Positions 34,566 to 43,582 of a DNA stretch of 64,000 bases are shown one piece after another. The notes beneath the pieces were generated by a model, which saw only the letters and a list, made by a program, of their open reading frames with translations, made no database searches and was not told the DNA's origin. The position numbers and the translations under genes are program-made. The stretch's first letter is position 1, and every line of letters begins with the position of its first letter. Source of the stretch: Pelotomaculum sp. UBA1371. Lineage in GTDB: Bacteria; Bacillota; Desulfotomaculia; Desulfotomaculales; Pelotomaculaceae. The stretch is from assembly GCA_002305915.1 (NCBI GenBank), contig DBRJ01000027.1:12258-76257 (forward strand), given 5' to 3'.

Positions 34566-37403
34566 ATGATCCAAGAGGTGCGGGTTATTACCAAACAGGG
34601 AATAACCGACAGCAAGGGAGAAGAAGTCCTTTATGATATCAACTACGCCCTTGGTATCCAAAGCGTAGAAAAAGTCAGAACAGCCCGGGTTTTTCGTTTC
34701 GAAGGCATTAGCAGCGAGGATGCCGTCTACCTGGCCCAAAAACTGCTGGCCGAGGATATATTTCAAGAATATCAGATCAACGGCCCCGTCCTTGAGGATG
34801 CTGCCGTGGTACTGGAGGTCGCCTACAAACCAGGGGTGATGAACCCGGAGGCCGCATCCCTGATTAAATCGGCTGAGGACCTGGGAGTCAAGGGCCTTGT
34901 TGCCGCCGACTCCAGCTGGAGCTACGGTTTTTACGGTAAAAACATTACCGAAGCCGATCTTGACCGGATCATGAACAGCCTTCTGGTTAACGCAACGGTG
35001 GAATACGTCGTCAGGGAAAGTCCTAAAACCCTGATTATCCAGGGAACACCCGGTCGTACCGAAGTGATTCCCATCCGGAAGATGAACAACACAGAACTGC
35101 TCGACCTGAGCAGGGACAAGCTTTTTTTGAACCTGGAGGAAATGAAGGTCGTCCAGGAGTACTTTAGACGCATAGGACGTGACGCCACAGACTGTGAAAT
35201 CGAGATTATCGCCCAGACCTGGTCTGAACACTGCGTCCACAAAACATTCAAGGCTAAACTGATTGTAGATGGAAAGGAGAAAAAGCCGCTTTTTAAGCGC
35301 TTGAAGGACGCCACGGAAGAAGTTGCGCACCCGTTGGTCCTGTCGGCTTTCGTGGATAACTCCGGCGTCATAGAATTTTTCGACGGCATGGCCATCTGCG
35401 GTAAAGTGGAAACGCACAACTCGCCGTCCGCCATTGAGCCCTACGGCGGTGCTATGACCGGCAGCGGCGGCGTTTTCCGGGACATCGTGGGAACTGGATT
35501 AGGGGCAAAAGTACTGGCCTCCACTGATATGTTTTGTTTTGCCCCGCCGGGGACACCCCAGGACAAGATCCCTGCCGGCTGCCTCCATCCCCACTACCTG
35601 TTGAGACGAGTGGTAGCCGGGGTAAGAGATTACGGAAACAGGATGGGCATCCCCACCAACAACGGTTCGCTTCACTTCCACCCGGACTTCCGCGCCAAGC
35701 CCACGGTTATTGTGGGCGCCTACGGCATCCTCCCGGCTGCAACCAGCCGAAAGAGCTGGCCAAAGGCAGGGGATCTGGTGGTAACCCTGGGCGGACGAAC
35801 CGGGAGGGACGGCATCCATGGGGCTACGTTTTCCAGTGGGGAAATGACGGACAGAACCATGGAGGTCAATGCCAGCGCAGTTCAGATCGGCAACCCCATC
35901 GAGGAAAAACGCATGTTTGACGCCATTCTAGCTGCCAGGGACGAAGGCCTGATCCGGACCATTACCGACTGCGGCGCAGGGGGATTTGCTTCTGCGGTAG
36001 GTGAAATGGGCTCGAAAACCGGGGCGCGCATCGCCCTGGACCGGGCGCCGCTAAAGTACCCCGGCCTTGCACCCTGGGAAATCCTGCTTTCGGAGAGCCA
36101 GGAAAGAATGGTGCTGGCAGTTGACCCGGCTCACCGGGAGCGCCTACTGGAAATCTGCCGGGACTACAATGTGGAAGCCACAGTCCTGGGCGAGTTCACA
36201 GATGATCACCATTTTACCGCCACCTATGAAGGCCAAACAGTCATGGACCTGGATATGGAATTCCTGCACAACGGCCTGCCCCAGCGGGTCATGAAAGCAG
36301 CCTGGAAAAAGCCTGTCTATGCTGAGCCGGTAATCAAGGAAACGGGCGACTGGAATAAACTTTTTGCCGAGGTGCTGAGCCACCTCAACGTGTGCTCAAA
36401 AGAGCCCATTATCCGTCTGTACGACCACGGTGTGCAGGGGACAAACGCCCTCCCACCCTTTGCCGGGGTGGCTGAAGACGGGCCCAACAATGCAGCCATC
36501 ATGGCCCCCATTCTCGGAAAACCTTACGGAATGATCATTTCACACGGGCTCAACCCTGTTTTAAATGTGATCCAGCCCTATTACGGAAGCCTGTGGTCAG
36601 CTGCTGAAGCAACTGCCAATGCAGTGGCCTCCGGCGCCAATCCGGAGGAGATGGCTTTAATTGACAACTTCATCTGGCCCTTCCCGGACGAAGAATCACT
36701 GGGTGCCCTTGATCTGGCGGTTGACGCCTGCGTGGACTTTTCCCGCGCCACAGGTATGCCCTTCATCTCGGGAAAAGACAGCCTTTCCAGTACCTACAGG
36801 GGAAGGGACGGGAAGGTTATCAAGATCCCCCCGGTTCTATGCATCTCTGTCTTCGGCCGGATGCCGGACGTTTCGAGGTCCGTTTCGGCGGACTTTAAAG
36901 AGTCAAACAGCCAAATTGTGCTGGTGGGACACCGGAACACAGATGAGATGGCCGGTTCAGTCTACTACGATCTCCTGGGAGCAGTGGGAAACAATCTTCC
37001 GAAAATTGATCCCGGAGCTTTGATGGAGGTTTTCAAAGCCGTTTATCGAGCCATTCACGGGGGTAAACTTCTGGCCTGCCACGATCTCAGCGAAGGCGGG
37101 CTGGCCGCCGCGCTGGCCGAAATGTGCTTCGGTGGAGGCCTTGGCGCGTCCATACGAATTACCGGGGAGCAAAAAGCCGAGTATTTCTTATTTAATGAAA
37201 CAGCCGGCTGCTTTTTGGCAGAGATTCCGCACGGCGCCAACCCGGAAACAATTTTTGGGGATATCCCCTGGGCAGTCATCGGGAGAACAGTCCCGGAACC
37301 TTTGATTACAGCCGAGCAGTCGGGAGAAACTCTTTTCACCCTCAATTTGGAGGAATTAAAAGAGGCCTGGCAGCGCCCAATGAAGGAGGTCTTCCGTTCA
37401 TGA
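34566..37403 (+). CDS. purL: Phosphoribosylformylglycinamidine synthase (fused PurS-PurL)
   Basis: FGAM synthase carries out step 4 of purine synthesis. The first 80 residues or so resemble PurS fused to the PurL catalytic part. Signatures are AQTWSEHCVHKTF, VETHNSPSAIEPYGG, GGRTGRDGIHGATFSS and the second AIRS-like half with HDLSEGGLAAALAEM. The length of 945 residues lies between small PurL (740) and the large single-chain form (1290); glutaminase activity comes from the separate purQ, which overlaps by 4 nt. ATG 34566 has AGGAGGG eight bases upstream. Confidence 0.93.
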   Translation: MIQEVRVITKQGITDSKGEEVLYDINYALGIQSVEKVRTARVFRFEGISSEDAVYLAQKLLAEDIFQEYQINGPVLEDAAVVLEVAYKPGVMNPEAASLIKSAEDLGVKGLVAADSSWSYGFYGKNITEADLDRIMNSLLVNATVEYVVRESPKTLIIQGTPGRTEVIPIRKMNNTELLDLSRDKLFLNLEEMKVVQEYFRRIGRDATDCEIEIIAQTWSEHCVHKTFKAKLIVDGKEKKPLFKRLKDATEEVAHPLVLSAFVDNSGVIEFFDGMAICGKVETHNSPSAIEPYGGAMTGSGGVFRDIVGTGLGAKVLASTDMFCFAPPGTPQDKIPAGCLHPHYLLRRVVAGVRDYGNRMGIPTNNGSLHFHPDFRAKPTVIVGAYGILPAATSRKSWPKAGDLVVTLGGRTGRDGIHGATFSSGEMTDRTMEVNASAVQIGNPIEEKRMFDAILAARDEGLIRTITDCGAGGFASAVGEMGSKTGARIALDRAPLKYPGLAPWEILLSESQERMVLAVDPAHRERLLEICRDYNVEATVLGEFTDDHHFTATYEGQTVMDLDMEFLHNGLPQRVMKAAWKKPVYAEPVIKETGDWNKLFAEVLSHLNVCSKEPIIRLYDHGVQGTNALPPFAGVAEDGPNNAAIMAPILGKPYGMIISHGLNPVLNVIQPYYGSLWSAAEATANAVASGANPEEMALIDNFIWPFPDEESLGALDLAVDACVDFSRATGMPFISGKDSLSSTYRGRDGKVIKIPPVLCISVFGRMPDVSRSVSADFKESNSQIVLVGHRNTDEMAGSVYYDLLGAVGNNLPKIDPGALMEVFKAVYRAIHGGKLLACHDLSEGGLAAALAEMCFGGGLGASIRITGEQKAEYFLFNETAGCFLAEIPHGANPETIFGDIPWAVIGRTVPEPLITAEQSGETLFTLNLEELKEAWQRPMKEVFRS

Positions 37404-38179
37404 AAAAACCCCTTGTATGCGTGCTCCGGACAGATGGAATCAACTGTGATGAAGAAACTTTTTACGCCTTTGAGAAAGCAGGAGCAGACTGCCGTCTGGT
37501 TCACGTAAACCAGCTCCGGAAAGGCAGCGAAAAGCTAGCCTCATACCAAATTTTGGTACTGCCCGGTGGCTTTTCCTACGGAGACGATGTTCACTCCGGC
37601 AAAATCCTGGCGGTGGAGCTGACCTCCTTTTTGAAGGAACAGCTGGAAGCCTTTGTGGAAGCCGGCAAACTCGTGCTGGGAATCTGCGACGGCTTCCAGG
37701 TGCTGGTACGGACAGGACTCTTGCCCGACCGGAACCTGGGTGTAATTAAGACCACCCTGATAGCTAACGACAGCCATTTCGAGTGCCGCTGGGTCAACCT
37801 GCTGTTGGAGCGCAGCCACTGCGTCTTTACCCGCGGGCTGGAGGGCAGCCTGATCAGCATGCAGGTCGCCCATGGGGAAGGCAAGTTTTTCACAAACCCG
37901 GCGACTTTGCAGGAAATAGAAAACCGGGGTCAGGTGGTGTTCCGTTACGCCGGCACCGACGGCCGGCCCACGGTGCTGTACCCGGCCAATCCCAACGGCT
38001 CCCTGAACGCCATTGCCGGTATCTGCGACTCAACGGGAAGAATCATGGGCATGATGCCCCATCCGGAAAGGTACGTTGAGCGTACCCAGCACCCAAACTG
38101 GCGCAGGATGCCCGCCGATACTGTTCCCCACGGACTGGCTATCTTTAAAAACGCCGTGGATTACGCCCGGCAGTTTTAA
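37400..38179 (+). CDS. purQ: Phosphoribosylformylglycinamidine synthase glutaminase subunit
   Basis: A 259-residue class I glutamine amidotransferase. The nucleophile Cys lies in LGICDGFQVL, and the His-Glu pair is in MMPHPERYVE. VLPGGFSYGDDVHSGKI is also typical. It supplies ammonia to PurL. The ATG overlaps the purL stop (ATGA), indicating coupled translation. A pair of repeats and a strong terminator follow. Confidence 0.94.
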   Translation: MKKPLVCVLRTDGINCDEETFYAFEKAGADCRLVHVNQLRKGSEKLASYQILVLPGGFSYGDDVHSGKILAVELTSFLKEQLEAFVEAGKLVLGICDGFQVLVRTGLLPDRNLGVIKTTLIANDSHFECRWVNLLLERSHCVFTRGLEGSLISMQVAHGEGKFFTNPATLQEIENRGQVVFRYAGTDGRPTVLYPANPNGSLNAIAGICDSTGRIMGMMPHPERYVERTQHPNWRRMPADTVPHGLAIFKNAVDYARQF

Positions 38180-38187
38180 TAAGGTGT

Positions 38188-38300
38188 ATGGACAACTACC
38201 CTGAAAATAGACATTTTCTTCCTTTGTGGTGCCGCTAGCGGCATGGGGAACTACTCTAATAATAGACATTTTCTACCTCTGCTGGTGCCGCGCCAGCGGC
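38188..38300 (+). repeat. Tandem pair of 55/58-nt repeats with terminal palindromes
   Basis: Copy 1 (38188-38242) and copy 2 (38243-38300) lie head to tail. Each has ATGG-GGAACTACTCT-like sequence, then AATAGACATTTTCT, and ends in a GC palindrome (GCCGCTAGCGGC in copy 1, GTGCCGCGCCAGCGGCAC in copy 2). The pairs of changes in the palindromes preserve base pairing, so they may act as RNA or DNA hairpins, or be remnants of a transposon end. Confidence 0.75.
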
Positions 38301-38313
38301 ACGGGTATCTAAC

Positions 38314-38342
38314 AAAAAAAGACCTGCGGGTCTTTTTTTTAT
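38314..38342 (+). terminator. Terminator of purL-purQ
   Basis: A-run, GACC-TGCG-GGTC, T-run of eight. Perfect intrinsic terminator form. Confidence 0.85.
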
Positions 38343-38414
38343 TTCCATTTTGTTCAATTTCTTATAAAAAGACTCTTGCATTAAATGAAGCACCCTGTAA
38401 AAACTATATTCATT

Positions 38415-40232
38415 ATGAAAAAAGTTAAACTAATGATTAATAATCGCCCGGTAGTGGCGGAAAAAGGAACAAGCATCCTGCAGGCAGCCAGGAACGCCGG
38501 GTATGATATCCCCACGCTGTGCTACCTGGAAGGGGTAAGCGCCCCGGGGTCCTGCCGGGTCTGCCTGGTGGAGGTGGAAAGAAACGGCAACAGATCCCTC
38601 CTGGCATCCTGTGTCAGCCCCGTGGAGGAAGGGTTGAAAGTCTACACAGAATCGCCCAGGGCGCGACACGCCCGCAAGCGTGTAGTTGAACTGCTGCTCA
38701 CTGAACACAAACAGGAGTGCGCCAGCTGTGTGCGGAACCTCAACTGCGAGCTCCAGAACCTGGCGGATCGCTTGCGTCTGAGAAAAATCCGTCTTGGCGG
38801 GGAGCGCATTGAACACCTTGTGGACGATAAAAACCCCTTTATTGTCAGGGACTATAACAAGTGTATCAAGTGCCGGCGTTGCGAAGCCGTCTGCAGGGAA
38901 CAGGGCGTATCTGCCCTGGCGGCCCAAAACCGAAGTTTGAGAACGGTTATAGGCCCCGCTTTCAAAAAAGGCCTTGCAGAAGTTGCCTGTATTGCCTGCG
39001 GTCAGTGCGTCATGGCCTGTCCCACCGGCGCGCTGACGGAAAAAGAAAGCATTGATGAAGTCCTGCAGGCACTGGATGATCCGGATAGATTCGTCATTGT
39101 GCAGACTGCGCCCAGTATCCGGGTGACCCTGGGCGAAGCCTTCGGCCTGCCTGTGGGAACGGTGGTGACCGGTAAACTGGCTGCGGCGCTGCGGCGGCTT
39201 GGTTTTGATCGTGTCTTTTCCACCGACTTCGCAGCCGACCTTACAGTTGTGGAAGAATCCCATGAGCTTTTGGAGCGACTCAAATCGAAAAAGCGGCTGC
39301 CCCTGATTTCTTCCTGCAGTCCGGGCTGGGTCAAGTTCTGCGAGCACTACTACCCCGAGTTTTTAGACAACCTCTCAACCTGCAAGTCCCCCCAGGAAAT
39401 GTTCGGAGCCCTGGCCAAGACCTACTTTGCCGAAAAAGAGGGCCTGGATCCGGCCAAAATTATTGTAGTGGGCGTAATGCCCTGTACTGCCAAGAAGTTT
39501 GAAGCAGCACGTGAGGAACTGATAACCCGGGGCCACCGGGACGTGGACTATGTCCTGACCACACGGGAACTGGCCAGAATGATCCGGCAGGCCGGGATCA
39601 AATTTGAAGATTTGCCTGATGAAGAATATGACCAGCCCTTGGGGATTGCCTCCGGCGCGGGAAACATCTTCGGCGGGTCCGGCGGCCTTACGGAAGCGGC
39701 CATGCGCACCGCCTTCGCCCTTACCAACCCCGGCGAAGCGGAACCGGTGATTCAGCTCAAGGAACTAAGGGGAACGAAGGGGATTAAAGAAGCGACCATC
39801 GATTTAAAAAAAGGAGGTAAACTGAAAGTAGCCGTGGTTCACGGAACCCGCAACGCCCGCAGGATGTTGGAAAGACTCAAGGCAGGGGAACACTTTGATT
39901 TTATCGAGATCATGGCCTGCCCCGGGGGATGCGTGGGAGGCGGGGGACAGCCTATTTTCGGAAAGCAGGATCACCGCGAACTTGCCGTGGAACACCGGCG
40001 CCAAAGGGCTGAGTCTTTATTTAAGATTGACCTGGGTAAAAAACTGAGGAAGGCCCATGAAAACCCTGCCGTTAAAAAGGTATACGAGGATTATCTCGGC
40101 CAACCCCTCAGCGCTAAGGCCAGGGCACTCCTGCATACCTCCTACACCGCCAGAGGCAAAACCCCCGGCCTGAACGTCCCGGGAGTTAAATGGAACGACG
40201 GGAGCAGAAGGCCGGCAGAAGTACCGGGCTGA
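38415..40232 (+). CDS. [FeFe] hydrogenase, HydA-like, orphan catalytic subunit
   Basis: This 605-residue enzyme has an N-terminal [2Fe-2S] domain (TLCYLEG, GSCRVCLVE), a His-Cys [4Fe-4S] site (TEHKQECASCVRNLNC) and two ferredoxin-type clusters (CIKCRRCEAVC, CIACGQCVMACP). The H-cluster domain has L1 SSCSPGW, L2 MPCTAKKFEA and L3 MACPGGCVGGGGQP, then a C-terminal small-subunit-like domain (LRKAHENPAVKKVYEDYLG). L1 differs from the textbook TSCCPGW. No HydB/HydC (NADH-binding) genes are adjacent, so partners are elsewhere or it is ferredoxin-linked. ATG 38415 lacks a strong ribosome site; ATG 38433 and 38385 are alternatives. Confidence 0.9.
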   Translation: MKKVKLMINNRPVVAEKGTSILQAARNAGYDIPTLCYLEGVSAPGSCRVCLVEVERNGNRSLLASCVSPVEEGLKVYTESPRARHARKRVVELLLTEHKQECASCVRNLNCELQNLADRLRLRKIRLGGERIEHLVDDKNPFIVRDYNKCIKCRRCEAVCREQGVSALAAQNRSLRTVIGPAFKKGLAEVACIACGQCVMACPTGALTEKESIDEVLQALDDPDRFVIVQTAPSIRVTLGEAFGLPVGTVVTGKLAAALRRLGFDRVFSTDFAADLTVVEESHELLERLKSKKRLPLISSCSPGWVKFCEHYYPEFLDNLSTCKSPQEMFGALAKTYFAEKEGLDPAKIIVVGVMPCTAKKFEAAREELITRGHRDVDYVLTTRELARMIRQAGIKFEDLPDEEYDQPLGIASGAGNIFGGSGGLTEAAMRTAFALTNPGEAEPVIQLKELRGTKGIKEATIDLKKGGKLKVAVVHGTRNARRMLERLKAGEHFDFIEIMACPGGCVGGGGQPIFGKQDHRELAVEHRRQRAESLFKIDLGKKLRKAHENPAVKKVYEDYLGQPLSAKARALLHTSYTARGKTPGLNVPGVKWNDGSRRPAEVPG

Positions 40233-40347
40233 TTCACACCAGGCCGCCCAAAAAGAAAAGTAGCCTGACGCGTCCGCCCGAGGTATCAAAAAGAGCTCCT
40301 GCTACCTGAAGATCGGAATAAAGCAAGGTTTTGGGAGGTGTTGAAAC

Positions 40348-41286
40348 CTGAAAAAAATACAATGGATTGTTGCCTGCAGCGCCTTTCTTCTTTACTTTCT
40401 TGCCCTAATACCAGGCAGTCAGGCGTCTCCAGGCAATACAGGCCATCTGGATCATATACAGGGGCGCACCTTGTTCCTTCAAGATCCTCATTTTACAGGC
40501 ACAGATGTAATGGATCTCCAGCAGCGGCTTCAAATGCTGGGTCACTACAAAGGAGACTTAAACGGTGTCTACGACCTGGAGACAGCCCAGGCTGTGGCCT
40601 CAGCCCAGGAATTCCTGGACCTGCACCCGGACGGCACTGTCAACCTGTATACACTCCAGGCACTTGTTTCCGCCACCGACCAGAAGCTCTATGGAGAAAA
40701 AATACCGGCCATACCTGAACGGGTCAGCGTTATCATTGACATGGACAGACTGACCCTGACCCTCTTTAATGAAGGCGAGCCGTACAAGCAGTACCCGGTT
40801 GCCATGGGTAAATATGAGTCGCCTACACCCGTGGGTAACTGGGAAATCATTTCCAAATACATGAACCCTCCCGGCGTTATGGGCACACGCTGGCTGGGAC
40901 TGAACATCCCCTATGGTCAATATGGTATCCATGGCACCAATAATCCCGGCAGTATCGGCAGTTTTGCCAGCCACGGGTGTATCCGGATGTACAATGCCCA
41001 CGTGGAAGAGATTTACCCGGCTGTTGCAGTTGGTACATCTGTAACCATCATTGGAACACCTTTCGGGGCTCCGGGCGTCCCTCCCACCGTACTCAAACAT
41101 GGAGACCGGGGACCGGGTGTTCTGGAAGTCCAGCGTTCCCTGAAAAGGCTGGGTTATCTCAAGTGGAACCCCGATGGATTCTGGGGAGAAGGCACGGAAA
41201 AGGCAGTCAAAAAATTCCGGGAAGACCACGGGCTTAAAGGCTCCAACTACGTAGACGACAAGGTCTATGAGTTACTGGGATATTAA
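40348..41286 (+). CDS. L,D-transpeptidase (YkuD) with two peptidoglycan-binding domains, probable CTG start
   Basis: The frame opens at a TGA (40342-40344), and the only well-placed start is CTG 40348, nine bases after GGGAGG. It yields a good signal peptide (KKIQWIVACSAFLLYFLAL, then PGSQA). Then come a PG_binding_1 domain (MDLQQRLQMLGHYKGDLNG), the YkuD catalytic domain with HGTNNPGSIGSFASHGCIRM (catalytic Cys in SHGC), and a second PG_binding_1 domain at the C-terminus. Length is 312. It cross-links peptidoglycan outside the membrane. A hairpin terminator follows. Confidence 0.87.
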   Translation: MKKIQWIVACSAFLLYFLALIPGSQASPGNTGHLDHIQGRTLFLQDPHFTGTDVMDLQQRLQMLGHYKGDLNGVYDLETAQAVASAQEFLDLHPDGTVNLYTLQALVSATDQKLYGEKIPAIPERVSVIIDMDRLTLTLFNEGEPYKQYPVAMGKYESPTPVGNWEIISKYMNPPGVMGTRWLGLNIPYGQYGIHGTNNPGSIGSFASHGCIRMYNAHVEEIYPAVAVGTSVTIIGTPFGAPGVPPTVLKHGDRGPGVLEVQRSLKRLGYLKWNPDGFWGEGTEKAVKKFREDHGLKGSNYVDDKVYELLGY

Positions 41287-41294
41287 AATCAAAC

Positions 41295-41322
41295 AGCCGG
41301 GTATGACCCGGCTTACATTTTA
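41295..41322 (+). terminator. Terminator of the L,D-transpeptidase gene
   Basis: AGCCGGG-TATGA-CCCGGCT followed by TACATTTTAATT. Confidence 0.7.
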
Positions 41323-41439
41323 ATTCGCTACAGTCCCTATGTGTTTTAATCAGTTACGGCATGCAGCACTGTAAAATATCCGCCCCTGAACCCTTGCGCC
41401 GGATAATAACAGGCATCTTTAATGATCCAATCCCCCTGT

Positions 41440-42279
41440 TCATTCACCCAGAAAACGCAACCTGACCCTGTCTTCGATCAAGCCGCTTTTATAAGCATAA
41501 TTATAAAAAGTGAGTAGCGCGTGCCGGTCGCTTTCGTCAAATTCATAGCGGATTCTTTTGAAATAATCTTTGATTACAGAAACCGGCAAAGGGCTTTTCT
41601 TCTGGGCCAGGGCAATAATTTCTGGGAGCCGGCTCATACCTATTTTTTTGGACTCCAGAAGGGTTTTCGCCAACTCCTTTGCTTTCATCGGGTTCGCCTC
41701 AGCATAATCCCTGCGGACCACCCATATGGCATAGACCATTTTTTCCCCTGTAAATTGTTTCCAGGCATCCCCAAGGTCGGTAACCTGGTAGGGCAAATGC
41801 TTTTCCTTTACCCGCTGGTGGGCTAGAATAGCTTCATCTCCAATTAAAAGGGCGCCGTCAGCTTTCAGCATCATCCTGTCAAAGTCCGATGGAGCGGTTT
41901 CAAACTGCACATCCACATGATAGTAGTGATCAAAAAGAATTTTGAGTAAAACAACGGAAGTGGCTGACGTTTCGGTGAGACAGACCTTCTTCCCCTCAAG
42001 TTCAGTGACCGGCATCTTGCTGAAAAACAGGATATTCGCAACACGGCCGTCCGCACTTATGGACAGATCGGGAAGAATTAAACAACGGTCAGCATTACGG
42101 GCATATTCTATTGAGGATAGCGAAGTGACTTCCAGTTCTCCGTCTAGAAAAAGACGGTTCAAACGGGTGGGCGAACCTTTAACCAGTTCAGCTTCCAGAG
42201 GCAGAATCCCCTCTTCCAGGGCATAGTATACAGGCAGGTAATTAATGTATTCCACCTGCCCGAGGCGCAGTCCTGACAC
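41440..42279 (-). CDS. mqnA: Chorismate dehydratase
   Basis: MqnA converts chorismate to 3-[(1-carboxyvinyl)oxy]benzoate, the first step of the futalosine menaquinone pathway. The 279-residue protein has LGQVEYINYLPVYYALE and GSPTRLNRLFLDGELEVTSLSSIEYA, and the periplasmic-binding-like fold without signal peptide, as in the family. GTG 42279 follows GAGGAGGG. It lies downstream of the UbiA/UbiD genes in the same orientation but 440 bp away, with a broken small frame in between. Confidence 0.92.
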   Translation of the reverse strand: MSGLRLGQVEYINYLPVYYALEEGILPLEAELVKGSPTRLNRLFLDGELEVTSLSSIEYARNADRCLILPDLSISADGRVANILFFSKMPVTELEGKKVCLTETSATSVVLLKILFDHYYHVDVQFETAPSDFDRMMLKADGALLIGDEAILAHQRVKEKHLPYQVTDLGDAWKQFTGEKMVYAIWVVRRDYAEANPMKAKELAKTLLESKKIGMSRLPEIIALAQKKSPLPVSVIKDYFKRIRYEFDESDRHALLTFYNYAYKSGLIEDRVRLRFLGE

Positions 42280-42721
42280 TATTAACCCTCCTCAATAATG
42301 TTCTAGATATTCCAACGCTCCACTGGTATTCGCCCAGCCGCCATGCTAAAATCACTTACAAGCCTGGAAGAGCTGTTTTGGATTTAGCCTGGCCGGTTGC
42401 TGCTCCTGCGTCATGGGCGATTCTCCTCCACCACGGTTGTTTTCCAGGCCGTCAACCCCGAAGGATAGGGGAAACCCGGGCTGTTGCAGCCCGGCCTAAT
42501 AACCTAAAGGACTTTTATCACTGACTTCTGAACATTCTTTAGGCTGCAAGTAAAAGCCCAAGATTGGTCAACCCGCATCCACTCAAACACACAAGCCAAC
42601 CATTTTATAATCAGTTTAAAACCATATTAGGCCTGCCTTTAATAAAGCGTCCGGGAAGAAAACATCTGTTCAATATTCCGGGCGTTTTCCTGCCCAGAAC
42701 CCTGACAGTCCACCAACACAA
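42280..42721. other. Gap between the UbiA-family gene and mqnA
   Basis: The 442-bp stretch has a strong GC hairpin CCGGGCTG-TTG-CAGCCCGG at 42477-42497 and the interrupted frame listed next. No intact gene was found. Confidence 0.4.
42292..42414 (-). pseudogene. Possible broken small gene upstream of mqnA
   Basis: ATG 42414 follows GGAGGAG at good spacing and begins MTQEQQPARLNPKQLFQACK. It then meets TGA and TAG two codons apart. The same frame continues as HGGWANTSGALEYLEHY and ends in a TGA embedded in the mqnA ribosome site (TGAGGAGGG), the kind of overlap seen between real operon genes. I do not recognise the product. It may be a decayed gene, or a 20-aa peptide followed by chance. Confidence 0.3.
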
Positions 42722-43582
42722 TTATAATGGGCATATAACTTCCAGGAAAGTAAATAAAAGCATAATAACACTCAGCGTCCCGTTTAAATTAAAGAAAGCG
42801 ATACCGGCCTGGGAGAAATCATCCGGCTTCACAAGCAGGTGCTGGTAAATCAAAATTACAACGGCTATTACTACTCCTGCCAGGTAGAAAACTCCTGCAT
42901 CCAGGATTAAGCCGGCAGCTATAAAAAACAGTGGTGCCAATATATGGAAAAATATGGAAATATCCAGCGCCCTCTTAATCCCGAAGCATGCCGGTATGGA
43001 ATAAAGCCCTTCCCTCCGGTCAAATTCATAGTCATCACAAGCATAAATAATATCAAAACCGGCGACCCAAAAAAGGACTCCCAACATCAGCAGTACCGGA
43101 GCCAGGTCGAAGCGTCCGGCAATGGCAATCCAGCTTCCAAGGGGCGCCAAGCCCAGAGCCGCTCCTAACAATAGGTGACAGGTCCAGGTAATGCGCTTGG
43201 TATAAGAATAAACCAGCAGCACCAGCACGGCCACCGGAAAGAGCCTGAAGGCCAGGGGGCTGAGTTGATATGAGGAATACAACAATAGACAAAAGGATAG
43301 AAAAACATAAAGCCACACTTCTGAGGCACTGAGCAATCCCCTGGGCAAAGCCCTTCCGGCTGTGCGCGGGTTTCTGGCATCAATGCGGCGGTCAATAATC
43401 CGGTTGAGAGACATGGCCGCAGTGCGGGCGCCGATCATGGCCAGGGTGATATAGAGTAAATCATGGGTTGATGGTATTTTCATTTCAGTAAGAAAAGCGC
43501 CTACATAGGCAAAGGGAAGAGCAAAGAGGGTATGCTCAAACTTGATCATGTTCAAGAAAATACCCAGCTTGCTAAAAACCAT
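42722..43582 (-). CDS. UbiA-family prenyltransferase of menaquinone synthesis (MqnP-like)
   Basis: This 286-residue membrane protein has eight or nine hydrophobic segments and both Asp-rich prenyl-diphosphate motifs, NRIIDRRIDARNPRT and YACDDYEFDRREG. The family attaches a polyprenyl chain to an aromatic acid. The start at ATG 43582 follows GGAAGAG, and the gene overlaps the end of the UbiD gene by 11 nt, so the two are coupled. Together with mqnA they indicate the late futalosine-route steps. Confidence 0.88.
   Translation of the reverse strand: MVFSKLGIFLNMIKFEHTLFALPFAYVGAFLTEMKIPSTHDLLYITLAMIGARTAAMSLNRIIDRRIDARNPRTAGRALPRGLLSASEVWLYVFLSFCLLLYSSYQLSPLAFRLFPVAVLVLLVYSYTKRITWTCHLLLGAALGLAPLGSWIAIAGRFDLAPVLLMLGVLFWVAGFDIIYACDDYEFDRREGLYSIPACFGIKRALDISIFFHILAPLFFIAAGLILDAGVFYLAGVVIAVVILIYQHLLVKPDDFSQAGIAFFNLNGTLSVIMLLFTFLEVICPL

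Noticed and set aside
38430..39347. 305-codon frame opposite the hydrogenase
   Set aside because: Antisense shadow of a gene with unmistakable cofactor motifs.
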